Origin: Fibrobacter sp.
GTDB lineage: Bacteria > Fibrobacterota > Fibrobacteria > Fibrobacterales > Fibrobacteraceae
Assembly (NCBI GenBank): GCA_017412605.1
Contig: JAFPWY010000001.1
Span: 62,001-126,000 of the forward strand
Direction of reading: 5' to 3'
DNA length: 64,000 bases
In this document: in pieces, positions 52,970-61,366 of the stretch
Numbering within the stretch: the stretch's first letter is position 1
Layout: every line of letters starts with the position of its first letter
Position numbers and translations under genes: made by a program
Notes under the pieces: generated by a model
Databases searched by the model: none
The model's input: the letters and a program-made list of their open reading frames with translations, nothing else
Told to the model about the DNA's origin: nothing

Positions 52970-53380
52970 AGCTATGAGCGGTGAGCCGTGAGGAGAGAGG
53001 TATTTTTTTTCGTTTTACTACTCATCGCTGACTGCTCAGAGGGGCTTTAGCCCCGACCTCACAGCTCATTATCACGCACTTCGTGCGTCAATATAAGACG
53101 GCGAAGCCGTGATATTTCTCCCTAGTCCCTAGATCCTAACCCCTAGATTCTCTGGCGGAGATTGCTTCAGGACTTCGTCCTTCGCAATGACAAATCCAGC
53201 ATCCCTCATAACCCCTAACCCCTAGATCCTAGATCCTAGCCTCTAAACCTTTATACCTCCTAACTGACGGAGATTGCTTCAGGACTTCGTCCTTCGCAAT
53301 GACAAATTCAGCATCCCTCATAACCCCTAGCCCCTAGATCCTAGATCCTAGATCCTAGCCTCTAATTACTAATTACTATC
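52970..53380. repeat. Compound repeat region: opposed heptad arms, mini-hairpins, tandem REP-like units
   Basis: Starts with TGAGCGG, TGAGCCG, TGAGGAG words and later their complements. Then mini-hairpins ACGCAC-TTC-GTGCGT and ACGGC-GAA-GCCGT. Two near-identical units at 53156-53246 and 53268-53365 each contain a palindrome (ATTGC..AGGAC-TTC-GTCCT..GCAAT) followed by heptads of the type CCCCTAG, ATCCTAG. The first has two ATCCTAG copies, the second three. This explains the whole 530-bp gap; no gene is seen. Confidence 0.9.
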
Positions 53381-53389
53381 TTCCATACT

Positions 53390-55081
53390 ATGAAGGCCCT
53401 TTACCAAAAAATTCGCGCTTTAAACGGAAAAAATTATGGTCTGTACAAGTCCCTCGCCGAAAAATCGTGGGATTTTGGTGACTTTGTTCTAGAATTCCTG
53501 CATGTTCAGGGCGACCCGTTTGCCCCTGCGTCCAGGGTGCTCTTGAAGACAAGTTTGCAAAAGCTCGGGTATGCCCCTGTTTGGGGGAGCAATTTTGAAC
53601 GGCGCCTTGCGCTTTCGGATTTCCTGTTACGCCGACTGAGCGCGGTTGTGCAGGAGCATTTCCCCGAGAAAAATGCGCCCGTGGCCATCGAGAATCCGGG
53701 ACCCGAGATGCTGGTGCGGAACTCCCTGTGGATCGATAACGGCGATTTGCGCGTCTGCTTGCAGGTTCGCCTTCCGGGAGAGGGCCGCAAGATAGAATCG
53801 GAGGCTGCGGCCGAAATTTTGACGATGGTGCTGCCCGACCTCGTGTCGGCGAGCCTGTATAATGATTCGTCGCGGGCGGCGCAACTGGAAGCGCATTACG
53901 GCGTGCTCGCCGACCGCGTCGAGATCCTTGCGGAACTCGACAAACGCAGGCTTTGCGCGTTTGTGCCCGACGGGGCGGTTCTGCCGCGGGCTTCGGGCCT
54001 GAGCGAGGCCCCGCTCAAGGACGCGGTGCCGTTCGTGGCGCCGCCGGAAATGGCGGTGACACTTGAAATTTGTGGCCGCGAAATTCGCGGCATGGGCATC
54101 CCCAGGGGAGTCACCGTCATTACGGGCGGTGCCTTCCACGGAAAGTCGACGCTGCTGCAAGCGCTCACGCGCTCGGTATTCCCGCATGTGCCGGGTGACG
54201 GCCGCGAGGGAATCGTCGTGGACGAAACCGCCCTGCGCGTCGGCGTCGAGGACGGGCGCAGTGTGCGCGCTACCGACCTCTCGATATTCGTGCGCGACCT
54301 TCCGGGTGGCGTGAGCACCAAGGATTTTACCACGCTTTCGGCATCGGGCTCCACGAGCGAGGCCGCGAACCTGCTCGAAGCCATCGAGGCGGGCTCGCGG
54401 ACGTTCCTCATCGACGAGGATTCCTCGGCGGTGAACTTCCTCATCCGCGACATCCGCGTCCGCAAGCTCCTGGGCGACGACCGCGAACCCCTGATACCGC
54501 TGACCGACCGCATCCGCGCCATTGCGCAGGCGGGTTACAGCTTTATCTTGGTGGCGGGCGCCTGCGGCGACTACCTCGACCTCGCGGACAACATTATTAT
54601 AATGGCGAACTACAAGGCCGAATGCGCCAAGTCCACTAAACCGGTGGAATCCGCCGAAGTGGGTTCTTCCGAAGCAAGTTTCGCGCCGCCCGCGCCCCGC
54701 GCCTTCGCCGACTACATGCAGCCCCTGCAAAAATCCGTGCGCCCCGCCTCTGCCGTGGAACGCCAGGTCAAGGTGAAGCTTGCCGGAGATTCCCTGCTGC
54801 AAATCGGCTTCCTTGTATCAGACACCTCGCGCCTCAACACGCTGGTGGATAAGTCGCAGCGCTTGGGTGCCGGTTTTTTGCTTTTGAACCTGTTGCAGAA
54901 CGCGGCGAGCAACGCCGACAGCATGGCAAGCGATTCTGTGTCGGCTGCTTCAAGCAAGCTGTGCGAAAGCATCCGCAACGTCGGGTTCCGCAACCTGCCA
55001 CAGGGCCTGAGCCGTGAAATGAGCCTGCCGCGAGAAGTGGACATCGCCTGCGTTGCCTTCCGCCTCCGCGAAGGCCGCTAA
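53390..55081 (+). CDS. ABC-class ATPase (COG3044)
   Basis: 563-aa soluble ATPase. Walker A is in VTVITGGAFHGKSTLLQALT (~247-266), preceded by the N-terminal domain typical of this family (NGKNYGLYKSLAEKSWDFGD). Also TLSASGSTSEAANLLEAIEA as the signature-like segment, TFLIDEDSSAVNFLIRD (Walker B plus Asp) and FILVAGACGDYLDLADNIII. Members such as trypanosome MRB1590 bind RNA; the bacterial role is not known. Starts straight after the repeat region. Confidence 0.85.
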   Translation: MKALYQKIRALNGKNYGLYKSLAEKSWDFGDFVLEFLHVQGDPFAPASRVLLKTSLQKLGYAPVWGSNFERRLALSDFLLRRLSAVVQEHFPEKNAPVAIENPGPEMLVRNSLWIDNGDLRVCLQVRLPGEGRKIESEAAAEILTMVLPDLVSASLYNDSSRAAQLEAHYGVLADRVEILAELDKRRLCAFVPDGAVLPRASGLSEAPLKDAVPFVAPPEMAVTLEICGREIRGMGIPRGVTVITGGAFHGKSTLLQALTRSVFPHVPGDGREGIVVDETALRVGVEDGRSVRATDLSIFVRDLPGGVSTKDFTTLSASGSTSEAANLLEAIEAGSRTFLIDEDSSAVNFLIRDIRVRKLLGDDREPLIPLTDRIRAIAQAGYSFILVAGACGDYLDLADNIIIMANYKAECAKSTKPVESAEVGSSEASFAPPAPRAFADYMQPLQKSVRPASAVERQVKVKLAGDSLLQIGFLVSDTSRLNTLVDKSQRLGAGFLLLNLLQNAASNADSMASDSVSAASSKLCESIRNVGFRNLPQGLSREMSLPREVDIACVAFRLREGR

Positions 55082-55147
55082 ATACATTTTTAGAAGAAAT
55101 CTAAATTTTAGAATAAATTCATTTTACCCCTTAAGGGCATTTTCCGT

Positions 55148-55681
55148 TTATTCTAATTTGCTGCTTTCTTTTTTCCGTTTTCTGATAATTTCCAACTGTT
55201 CTTCGGTGCAGAAACCGGAGATGTAAATGGGCTCTTTGCCTGATATGGTTTGTTTTGATGAATCAGTATTGAGATAGTAATTCCACAAAACATATTGCTG
55301 CGTGTTGAACATTCTCTTTACAAATGCAGAATCCTTAGAAAAATAATGAAAAGACATGGATTCAAGGTTAATGGGAATTTGTTTTGTAATTGTTTTTTCT
55401 CCAAGATTTGCAATGCCGTCAGACAGATATATGTACGGACTTAATACAGAATCGGCATTTTGTACTTTGGCAACAACTGACTCACCAATTTTATGACCGC
55501 TATAGGTAATGGAATCTGTCATTTTTTTTGTTAATGCATAACAGGAAAGAGTAATGTTGCTTTTTTGTGGGGTATTAGATAAACTTTTATGTGCACAAAA
55601 ACGTGCTGATACAGAAACGCTTTGTGCATTTGCACAAAGGCAAACAAAGGCAAGAAAAAGAAATAAGTGTTTACAAGTCAT
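55148..55681 (-). CDS. Exported AT-rich protein with FCTEEQLE tail (short form)
   Basis: 177 aa. Signal MTCKHLFLFLAFVCLCANAQ. The body has no recognised domain (HKIGESVVAKVQNADSVLSP, MFNTQQYVLWNYYLN). The C-terminus YISGFCTEEQLEIIRKRKKE is shared almost exactly with the gene upstream, and the corresponding ~65 nt are near identical. The low GC and the absence of homology elsewhere suggest lineage-specific or transferred genes. It is next to its partner (24 bp gap). Confidence 0.72.
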   Translation of the reverse strand: MTCKHLFLFLAFVCLCANAQSVSVSARFCAHKSLSNTPQKSNITLSCYALTKKMTDSITYSGHKIGESVVAKVQNADSVLSPYIYLSDGIANLGEKTITKQIPINLESMSFHYFSKDSAFVKRMFNTQQYVLWNYYLNTDSSKQTISGKEPIYISGFCTEEQLEIIRKRKKESSKLE

Positions 55682-55705
55682 TTTTATCCATTAATCATAT
55701 TGCAT

Positions 55706-56740
55706 TTAGTTGCTGCTTTCTTTTTTCCGTTTCCTAATCATTTCCAGCTGTTCTTCGGTGCAGAAACCGGAGATGTAGAATCTTGCGGAGCCGGAAGCGT
55801 TTAACCGAACATAACTTGAATCATAATCGACATTCCATTCTATGTTAAAGTAATGTCCAAATAGGCTGTCTGTTTCAAGTTCTTGTTTTTTTGAGAACCA
55901 TAAAATTTTTTCATAAGATTCATAAACCATTTTCTCTGAATAATGGTTCGGCATACACCTTGCCGGTTTTGCCTTGTCAAATACCGAATTCTTAATCATC
56001 GATATAGGACCTGAAAAGAAGTAATCATAATCCGGAAGTATGGAATGACGATAATCATACGAGCATTGGGAATACGAAAACAAATACGGTTTATTCGACT
56101 TATACTTCTCCAAAACCCAATAATCCGTTTTGTCATCGTCCTCTGTGAAGCAATATTCACCAAACACTTCTTCTGAGGAAGAAATGTTTTTTTTATCAAG
56201 TTCTTCAATATTTTGAAATTCTGAACATTCTCCAGTAATTACCGCTGTAAAATTGGAAGAAAGTTTTATTTTGCTATTATAAAGCTGAGCAAACCACTGG
56301 CCTTTTATCTTTTTCCCATAATAATTTTTCAACGACTCTTTCGCATTTTCCAAGAAATAACCCAAATAGGAATTCCCTTTTACCAACTCTGTCTTTAATG
56401 GTTCGACCTTCCTCTTTTTTGGGAAATTCGCTGAAAAACAGGAATGTCCTCCCTTTCGCATAAACAACTCGAAATCATCTTCTTTTGTGGATTGCGGAGC
56501 ATCAAGAAGATAATTGTATTCCCAAGAAGTGCAACCTCCATCAAGTGAATCTGGAATGTTCCATTTTTTATTTTTTGGAATTTCAATATTTTTCGTTAAA
56601 ACAAGTTCATACTTGTTAACATCCAGAATATTTGCGCAAAAATCCGCGATAGACGTATCTCTTTTGTTTTCTGAAGGGAATGCAATCCCATAATATAAAA
56701 ACAAAGAAATTCCAAAATATTTTAAGCAATAGTTAATCAA
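55706..56740 (-). CDS. Exported AT-rich protein with FCTEEQLE tail (long form)
   Basis: 344 aa, apparent TTG start at 56738-56740 because no ATG precedes the signal-like CLKYFGISLFLYYGIAFPSE. Many Ser, Lys and Asn; CTSWEYNYLLDAPQST and GGHSCFSANFPKKRKVE are typical stretches. Cysteines are paired through the sequence and could be disulphide-linked. It ends FYISGFCTEEQLEMIRKRKK. No family recognised. GC content is well below the genome average. Confidence 0.68.
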   Translation of the reverse strand: MINYCLKYFGISLFLYYGIAFPSENKRDTSIADFCANILDVNKYELVLTKNIEIPKNKKWNIPDSLDGGCTSWEYNYLLDAPQSTKEDDFELFMRKGGHSCFSANFPKKRKVEPLKTELVKGNSYLGYFLENAKESLKNYYGKKIKGQWFAQLYNSKIKLSSNFTAVITGECSEFQNIEELDKKNISSSEEVFGEYCFTEDDDKTDYWVLEKYKSNKPYLFSYSQCSYDYRHSILPDYDYFFSGPISMIKNSVFDKAKPARCMPNHYSEKMVYESYEKILWFSKKQELETDSLFGHYFNIEWNVDYDSSYVRLNASGSARFYISGFCTEEQLEMIRKRKKESSN

Positions 56741-56941
56741 AATAAGACGTATAGCCTTTTCATGGGACTGTTTTAAGAATATAAATTGATAGTTTGTATG
56801 TCAATAGGATGTATGTAAGAAAGACAATGCTTAACGCTATATTGCAGTCAATTTGGTGCTTGTTCTTGATAAAAAATGACCATTTAAATTCTTTTTTTGT
56901 ATCTTGTCAATAGAACATCCTGACCAACTGGAGAATTTATC

Positions 56942-57502
56942 ATGCGCAAAAATCTCGGAGTCAAGACTTACCTTTACCCGCAGCCGACGCTCGTCATCGC
57001 GACATACAACGAAGACGGCACCCCGAACGCGATGGTGGCCGCTTGGGGCAGCGTCAGCGATACGAACCAGATTGCTATCTACGTAGCCAAGAGCCACAAG
57101 ACCATGCCGAACATCCTTGCCCGCAAGGCCTTCACCGTGAGCATGGCGACGGCGAAGAACATCAAGGCTATTGACTACCTGGGTGTCACCAGCGGCAACA
57201 AGGTCGCGGACAAGTTTGCAAAGTCGGGCCTCACCGCCGTCAAGAGCGAAAACGTGGATGCCCCGCTGATTGCCGAACTCCCGCTCGCGCTGGAATGCAA
57301 GATGGTGAGCTACGACGACGAATCCGAACTTTTGCTCGGCGAAATCGTGAACGTGACCGCCGACGAATCCGTGCTGGACAGCGACGGCAAGCTCTCCGTC
57401 GAAAAGCTTGCGCCGGTGTGCTACGACACCGCAGGGCACGGCTACTATGTGATGGAACGCCGAGTCGGCAACGCCTTCAGCGACGGGAAAGAAATTAAAT
57501 AG
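56942..57502 (+). CDS. Flavin reductase family protein
   Basis: 186-aa FMN-binding split barrel. QPTLVIATYNEDGTPNAMVA, AAWGSVSDTNQIAIYVAKSH and TMPNILARKAFTVSMATAKN match the flavin reductase-like/FlaRed family; LVTSGNKVADKF-type loops follow. Reduces flavin with NAD(P)H or binds flavin. ATG after GGAG. Followed immediately by a heptad array. Confidence 0.88.
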   Translation: MRKNLGVKTYLYPQPTLVIATYNEDGTPNAMVAAWGSVSDTNQIAIYVAKSHKTMPNILARKAFTVSMATAKNIKAIDYLGVTSGNKVADKFAKSGLTAVKSENVDAPLIAELPLALECKMVSYDDESELLLGEIVNVTADESVLDSDGKLSVEKLAPVCYDTAGHGYYVMERRVGNAFSDGKEIK

Positions 57503-57601
57503 CGGTGAGCAATGAGCGGTGAGCAGTGAGCAATGAGAGATGAATCTACTCATAGCTCAGGGCTCAATGCTCATAGCTCATACCTGACACCTCATCGCTG
57601 A
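57501..57601. repeat. Intergenic heptad array with two opposed arms
   Basis: Left arm about six heptads TGAGCAA, TGAGCGG, TGAGCAG, TGAGCAA, TGAGAGA, TGAATCT; right arm ACTCATA, GCTCAGG, GCTCAAT, GCTCATA, GCTCATA, CCTGACA, CCTCATC. Arms are roughly reverse complements, so RNA or single-stranded DNA could form a long imperfect hairpin between the two genes. Confidence 0.9.
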
Positions 57602-57614
57602 AACGGAGTATCCT

Positions 57615-58259
57615 ATGAAAAACCTTTCTCTTGTCTGTATATTCTCGACATTGTTCTTTTTTGCTGCCTGCGCCGACAGCAATTCCAGTAGCGTCTCGAC
57701 TGATGTGAACGCTGGGACTTCGCCGGCATCGAGCGAGACAGTTTCGTCAAGTGAAGCCGTATCGTCTGCGGGTACAGTTGACCCGTCTTCTGCGGCACCC
57801 GAAAGCTCTGCAGTGCTTGAATCCAGCAGTTCCACCACGGTAGCTGTTCCCGCCGACACCGTCTGGAACAAGGCTTACCTGACCTGGTACATTTCTTGGC
57901 CGGACCCCGGCAGCGAGGAGTGCGTCAAGTACAACGGTTGCGAATGGGCGGGCTACTTTGCGGGCATCGAAGGCCAGCAAACCGAGCAGTGGGTCAGCGA
58001 GCACAACATCATCTCTATCCACGAGAAAGACTGGGACAAGTACAGAGGCAAAACTTTCAGGCTGCGCCAGAATGACAAGTCCATCGATGCCGTTGTTTAC
58101 GACAAGTGCGCCGACAGCGACTGCGAAGGATGTTGCACCCAGAACGCAGGTAACCTCGGATTCCTCATTGACGTCGAAAGCTATACATGCGAACGCCTCA
58201 CCGGATCCAAGGAAGGCTGCGACGGCGTGGTGGAATGGACCTGCCTCGACTGCGAATAA
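57615..58259 (+). CDS. Lipoprotein with Cys-rich DPBB/expansin-like domain
   Basis: 214 aa. MKNLSLVCIFSTLFFFAAC lipobox, a Ser/Ala/Val linker (residues ~20-75, SSSEAVSSAGTVDPSSAAPE), and a ~130-residue Cys-rich domain: CVKYNGCEWAGYFAGIEGQQ, FRLRQNDKSIDAVVYDKCAD, CEGCCTQNAGNLGFLID. The VxDKCxxxxCxxCC...D pattern resembles double-psi beta-barrels of expansins and related plant-wall-loosening proteins. In a cellulolytic bacterium a wall-loosening role is attractive but is inference. Confidence 0.68.
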   Translation: MKNLSLVCIFSTLFFFAACADSNSSSVSTDVNAGTSPASSETVSSSEAVSSAGTVDPSSAAPESSAVLESSSSTTVAVPADTVWNKAYLTWYISWPDPGSEECVKYNGCEWAGYFAGIEGQQTEQWVSEHNIISIHEKDWDKYRGKTFRLRQNDKSIDAVVYDKCADSDCEGCCTQNAGNLGFLIDVESYTCERLTGSKEGCDGVVEWTCLDCE

Positions 58260-58271
58260 ATTTGTAGAGCC

Positions 58272-59171
58272 ATGAAGGTCCAAGTCCTCATAGACAACAT
58301 CGAAGGCTTTGTTACAGGCACACAATTTGCCGCCCGTCCCGATACAGCTAGCTCCGATGCTGTTGGACAATCGCGCACCCGCAAACTCTTCGGCGAGTGG
58401 GGACTTTCTGTGTATGTGGAGTTTGAGGGCAAGCGCTACCTCTTGGATACCGGCGCATCGCACCTGTTTGCAAAAAACGCAGGCGTCATGGGGGTGGACC
58501 TCACGAAGGTGGACATCGGCATCTTGAGCCACGCCCATTACGACCACGCGAACGGCATGGCCAGATTCTTCGCGCTCAACAAGACGGCGCCTTTTTACCT
58601 GCGCAAGGGAACTGCCGAGAACTGCTACCATGCACACAAACTATTCGGGCGCCTGACCTACCATGAATATATCGGAATCCATAAAGGATGGCTCAAGCGT
58701 TTTGCCGACCGCATCCGTTATGCCGAAGGCGACATGCAGATCGCTCCGAACGTCTACCTGGTGCCGCACAAGACCGCAGGGCTCGACCGCATTGGCGAAC
58801 GGGCCCACCTGAGCGTCAAGGAAAACGGCACGTACCGCTACGACAGTTTTGACCACGAACAAAGCCTGGTCTTTGACACACCGCAGGGACTCTTCATCAT
58901 GAACAGCTGCAGCCATGCCGGTGCGGATAACATTGTGAAAGAAATCGAGGCGACCTTCCCCGGCAAGAAAATCTACGCGATGCTAGGCGGCTTCCACCTT
59001 TTCCGTTACAAGGACGAAGTCGTGCGCGCCTTCGCAGAAAGGCTGCGCGAACTGGATGTGCAGAGGATTTACACCGGGCACTGTACCGGCGACCGCGCCT
59101 ACGCCATATTGCACGAAGTCCTGGGCGACCGCGTGCAGCAAATGCGCTGCGGGATGGTGATTTCTGTGTAA
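58272..59171 (+). CDS. MBL-fold metallo-hydrolase (COG1237-type)
   Basis: 299 aa. The metal motif is ILSHAHYDHANG (HxHxDH), with later MNSCSHAGADNI and IYTGHCTGDRAY supplying remaining His. N-terminal MKVQVLIDNIEGF... and LSVYVEFEGKRYLLDTGASH are characteristic of the COG1237 group. Substrate not determined; relatives include dihydropteroate-synthase-linked MBL proteins. It lies 12 bp after the lipoprotein gene. Confidence 0.88.
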   Translation: MKVQVLIDNIEGFVTGTQFAARPDTASSDAVGQSRTRKLFGEWGLSVYVEFEGKRYLLDTGASHLFAKNAGVMGVDLTKVDIGILSHAHYDHANGMARFFALNKTAPFYLRKGTAENCYHAHKLFGRLTYHEYIGIHKGWLKRFADRIRYAEGDMQIAPNVYLVPHKTAGLDRIGERAHLSVKENGTYRYDSFDHEQSLVFDTPQGLFIMNSCSHAGADNIVKEIEATFPGKKIYAMLGGFHLFRYKDEVVRAFAERLRELDVQRIYTGHCTGDRAYAILHEVLGDRVQQMRCGMVISV

Positions 59172-59246
59172 TTGGCGAAATTTCGTACCCTCATTTTTCA
59201 TCTTGCAATAACTTCTCGAACAGTGGGCGATACACTGCGATATCTT

Positions 59247-59573
59247 CTAGCTGCATGATGGTCGTGATCTTATTGCCCGCATCTTTGGAGGATGCACCGC
59301 ATGTATCTGTGTCTTTCCACAAATTGCGCCGTGTTGAGTGGTTGTCAAGTATTCCTTGACAACCACTTTTGGGTCTAATTCACCTTCTTTGAAAATCCTT
59401 GCGATATGCAGGCTGATATTCTGCTTTGTGGCATGGAAAAGTTCCGCCATCTGCGCCTGCGTGAGCCAGACGGTCTCGTTTTCGACCCGGACTTCGATGT
59501 GGAATTCCCCACCCTCCGGCTGGTAAACGACTATCTCGTTCTTGTCGGCTCTGGCCGCAACATCTTTCTCCAT
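59247..59573 (-). pseudogene. RhuM-family remnant (N-terminal part only)
   Basis: From MEKDVAARADKNEIVVYQPE with AAGGAG 6 nt upstream. IEVRVENETVWLTQAQMAEL, FHATKQNISLHIARIFKEGE and VVVKEYLTTTQHG are the N-terminal DNA-binding half of RhuM/Fic-like virulence proteins. After ICGKTQ the similarity stops; the reading frame runs into random residues, so it is truncated or frameshifted. Neighbouring 22-bp direct repeats suggest deletion or insertion. Not likely to be functional. Confidence 0.7.
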
Positions 59574-59645
59574 TTTTGGCTCCTTTTGCATAAAAAAAGG
59601 ACCGTCCCGCATTGCGCGGAAACGATCCTTAATACCACCTTTTCT

Positions 59646-59919
59646 GGTGCTAGGGGTAATATACAAAGATTTAGGATGTCAGGGCAATCGGTGCCTTTGG
59701 TATAGATATTTCGTTAAAAATGCCACGAAATTGACGATGTTTCCTGTGTAAATGGCGAAATCTTGCTAAAAACGGGGATTTTTTGTCTAAAATCGCAAAT
59801 TGCGATTTTAGAAAATTTTTTGGATATCGCAAGTTGCGACTTCCATTTTGATTGTTATTTCCTACGCTTCGGCTTTCTGCCGTGGCAATCGTATGCGACT
59901 TTGGGTTCGCAAACCTTGC
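59646..59919. other. Non-coding region with perfect 12-bp palindrome
   Basis: CTAAAATCGCAA (59787-59798) and its complement (59800-59811) form a 25-nt hairpin followed by AAAATTTTTT, terminator-like. On the minus strand the same sequence can be read as FLKSQFAILD, resembling the ORF6N 'LRSQ.A.LE' motif, so it may be a decayed ORF6N gene fragment. No intact gene. Confidence 0.5.
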
Positions 59920-60354
59920 TCAAGGCGAGTGTCCGGGCATGTAGCTGGAATGCTCCAGCTCTATGGCGTTGCGCAACACGCCCTCTAGGTAATCGTTGGT
60001 CGACTTCTTCTCGCTCGCAGCCAGCTTGCGCACCGTCTCTTGCAAGTCATAAGGCACCTGGACGGTCATGCTTTTCATCGGGGTGACGAGGAGTTCTCCG
60101 CCGACAGCCTCTGCCATTTTCTGCAGCTGCTTGTAGGAGGGATTCGTTTTCAGCGATGCGATGCGCGAGATGGCGCTCTGCGTCGTGCCCATCTTCTCGG
60201 CGATGTCCTGCTGAGTCAAACTCAGGGAATCCTTCAAGAAGTCGAAATCCGTCAGGAACGCCGACAGCGCCTCGTACATTTTCACGTACGCAGCCAACTT
60301 TTTGTCACCCTTTTCAAGGGAGTCCATGAAATCCAGGACTTGGGTCTTTTTCAT
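59920..60354 (-). CDS. XRE-family HTH regulator (antitoxin-like)
   Basis: 144 aa. HTH core DSLSLTQQDIAEKMGTTQSA, ISRIASLKTNPSYKQLQKMA at ~44-85. A C-terminal region (MTVQVPYDLQETVRKLAAS and NDYLEGVLRNAIELEHSS) resembles ribbon-helix-helix or Phd-like dimerisation. It is 9 nt downstream of a perfect 24-bp palindrome and of the ORF6N gene, so it probably regulates itself and perhaps that gene. Confidence 0.88.
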   Translation of the reverse strand: MKKTQVLDFMDSLEKGDKKLAAYVKMYEALSAFLTDFDFLKDSLSLTQQDIAEKMGTTQSAISRIASLKTNPSYKQLQKMAEAVGGELLVTPMKSMTVQVPYDLQETVRKLAASEKKSTNDYLEGVLRNAIELEHSSYMPGHSP

Positions 60355-60362
60355 AGTATTAG

Positions 60363-60386
60363 TAATATAGCATATATGCTATATTA
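60363..60386. promoter_or_regulatory. 24-bp perfect palindrome, likely HTH operator
   Basis: Half-site TAATATAGCATA (60363-60374) with its exact reverse complement (60375-60386). It sits between the ORF6N stop and the HTH start, where a -10-like TATAAT/TATATT element would be. Probable binding site of the HTH protein, autoregulation. Confidence 0.75.
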
Positions 60387-60388
60387 AG

Positions 60389-61366
60389 TCAAGAGATGCT
60401 TTGGCTATTCTCGGATTTTTTCAACACTTCCTCCAGTGTGAATTCTTCCTTGGTGAAGAAGAACGTGTTCTTGCCGAGATCCTTGAGCGATGCGCCGAAA
60501 TGGTAGGCAGTATCGTCAATGAATAAGAAGCGGTCATGTACACCGTAGCTTGGCAGGATTTCAAGTGGACAGTCGGCGTACTGCGCATTGTATGTAGCCA
60601 GGTCTACCTCGAAGACCTTGCTCTTGTCGTAAGTGTAGATTGTCACCGACACGCCCTCGGCGCGCTTGAGCATCATCGAGAGCACCTTCTCGTCTACGTA
60701 GCGGTCCACAAGGACAATTCGCTTCTTCGCTTGGCGAATTAAACCGCATACGAACACATAGGCATCGAATTCCTGGTTGTTGTAGAACAATCCCTTCGAC
60801 TTGAGCTCGCCGCGATCCATCGCCTCGAAGACTTCGTCCAGTTTACGGTCGTGATCGAGAAGTTTGGCTTTTTGGTCTAAAACCTCTGTTTCTATGTTAG
60901 AAAGGCGGTGAACCAGACCCCCGTTTTGCATCAGGATTTGCCGTGCCGCAACAAAAGCTCGCATGATGGCAATGTTCACTCTGATGGCCGTTTCGCTTTT
61001 CAGAACAGACGATAGCATCGCGACACCTTGCTCGGTGAATACGAAGGATCGGTATTTCGAGTGTTTTCCCTTCAAATTGGGCGAATCCGCCTCTAAGATC
61101 GCATTTTGCGACCTTAGAGCCTTGGTTTCTTCCATAGTCAGTTGAATGCAAAAATCTTCGGGGAATCGCTCTATATTGCGTTTGACTTGCTCGTTAATGC
61201 GCCTAGTTTCCACTCCGTAGAGTGTTGCCAAATCGCGGTCGAGCAGGACCTGCTTGCCGCGGATAACCTGGATCAATTTGTCGACACTTGACTCTGCAAG
61301 CGGATGGATTGTTGCGCTTTCGGCGGATTTGGCATCGGTGGCGACGCCATTGGCAGTGCTGTACAT
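60389..61366 (-). CDS. ORF6N-domain protein with PLD-like C-terminal domain
   Basis: 325 aa from MYSTANGVATDAKSAESATI; AAGGAG 6 nt before this ATG excludes the longer start. ORF6N (KilA-N related) DNA-binding domain at ~40-120: VIRGKQVLLDRDLATLYGVE, RRINEQVKRNIERFPEDFCI, KGKHSKYRSFVFTEQGVAML. The C-terminal half (RIVLVDRYVDEKVLSMMLKR, YGVHDRFLFIDDTAYHFGAS) resembles a phospholipase-D/nuclease-like half-domain, with HDRF...D in place of HKD. Found in mobile and defence contexts; function unknown. Confidence 0.85.
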   Translation of the reverse strand: MYSTANGVATDAKSAESATIHPLAESSVDKLIQVIRGKQVLLDRDLATLYGVETRRINEQVKRNIERFPEDFCIQLTMEETKALRSQNAILEADSPNLKGKHSKYRSFVFTEQGVAMLSSVLKSETAIRVNIAIMRAFVAARQILMQNGGLVHRLSNIETEVLDQKAKLLDHDRKLDEVFEAMDRGELKSKGLFYNNQEFDAYVFVCGLIRQAKKRIVLVDRYVDEKVLSMMLKRAEGVSVTIYTYDKSKVFEVDLATYNAQYADCPLEILPSYGVHDRFLFIDDTAYHFGASLKDLGKNTFFFTKEEFTLEEVLKKSENSQSIS

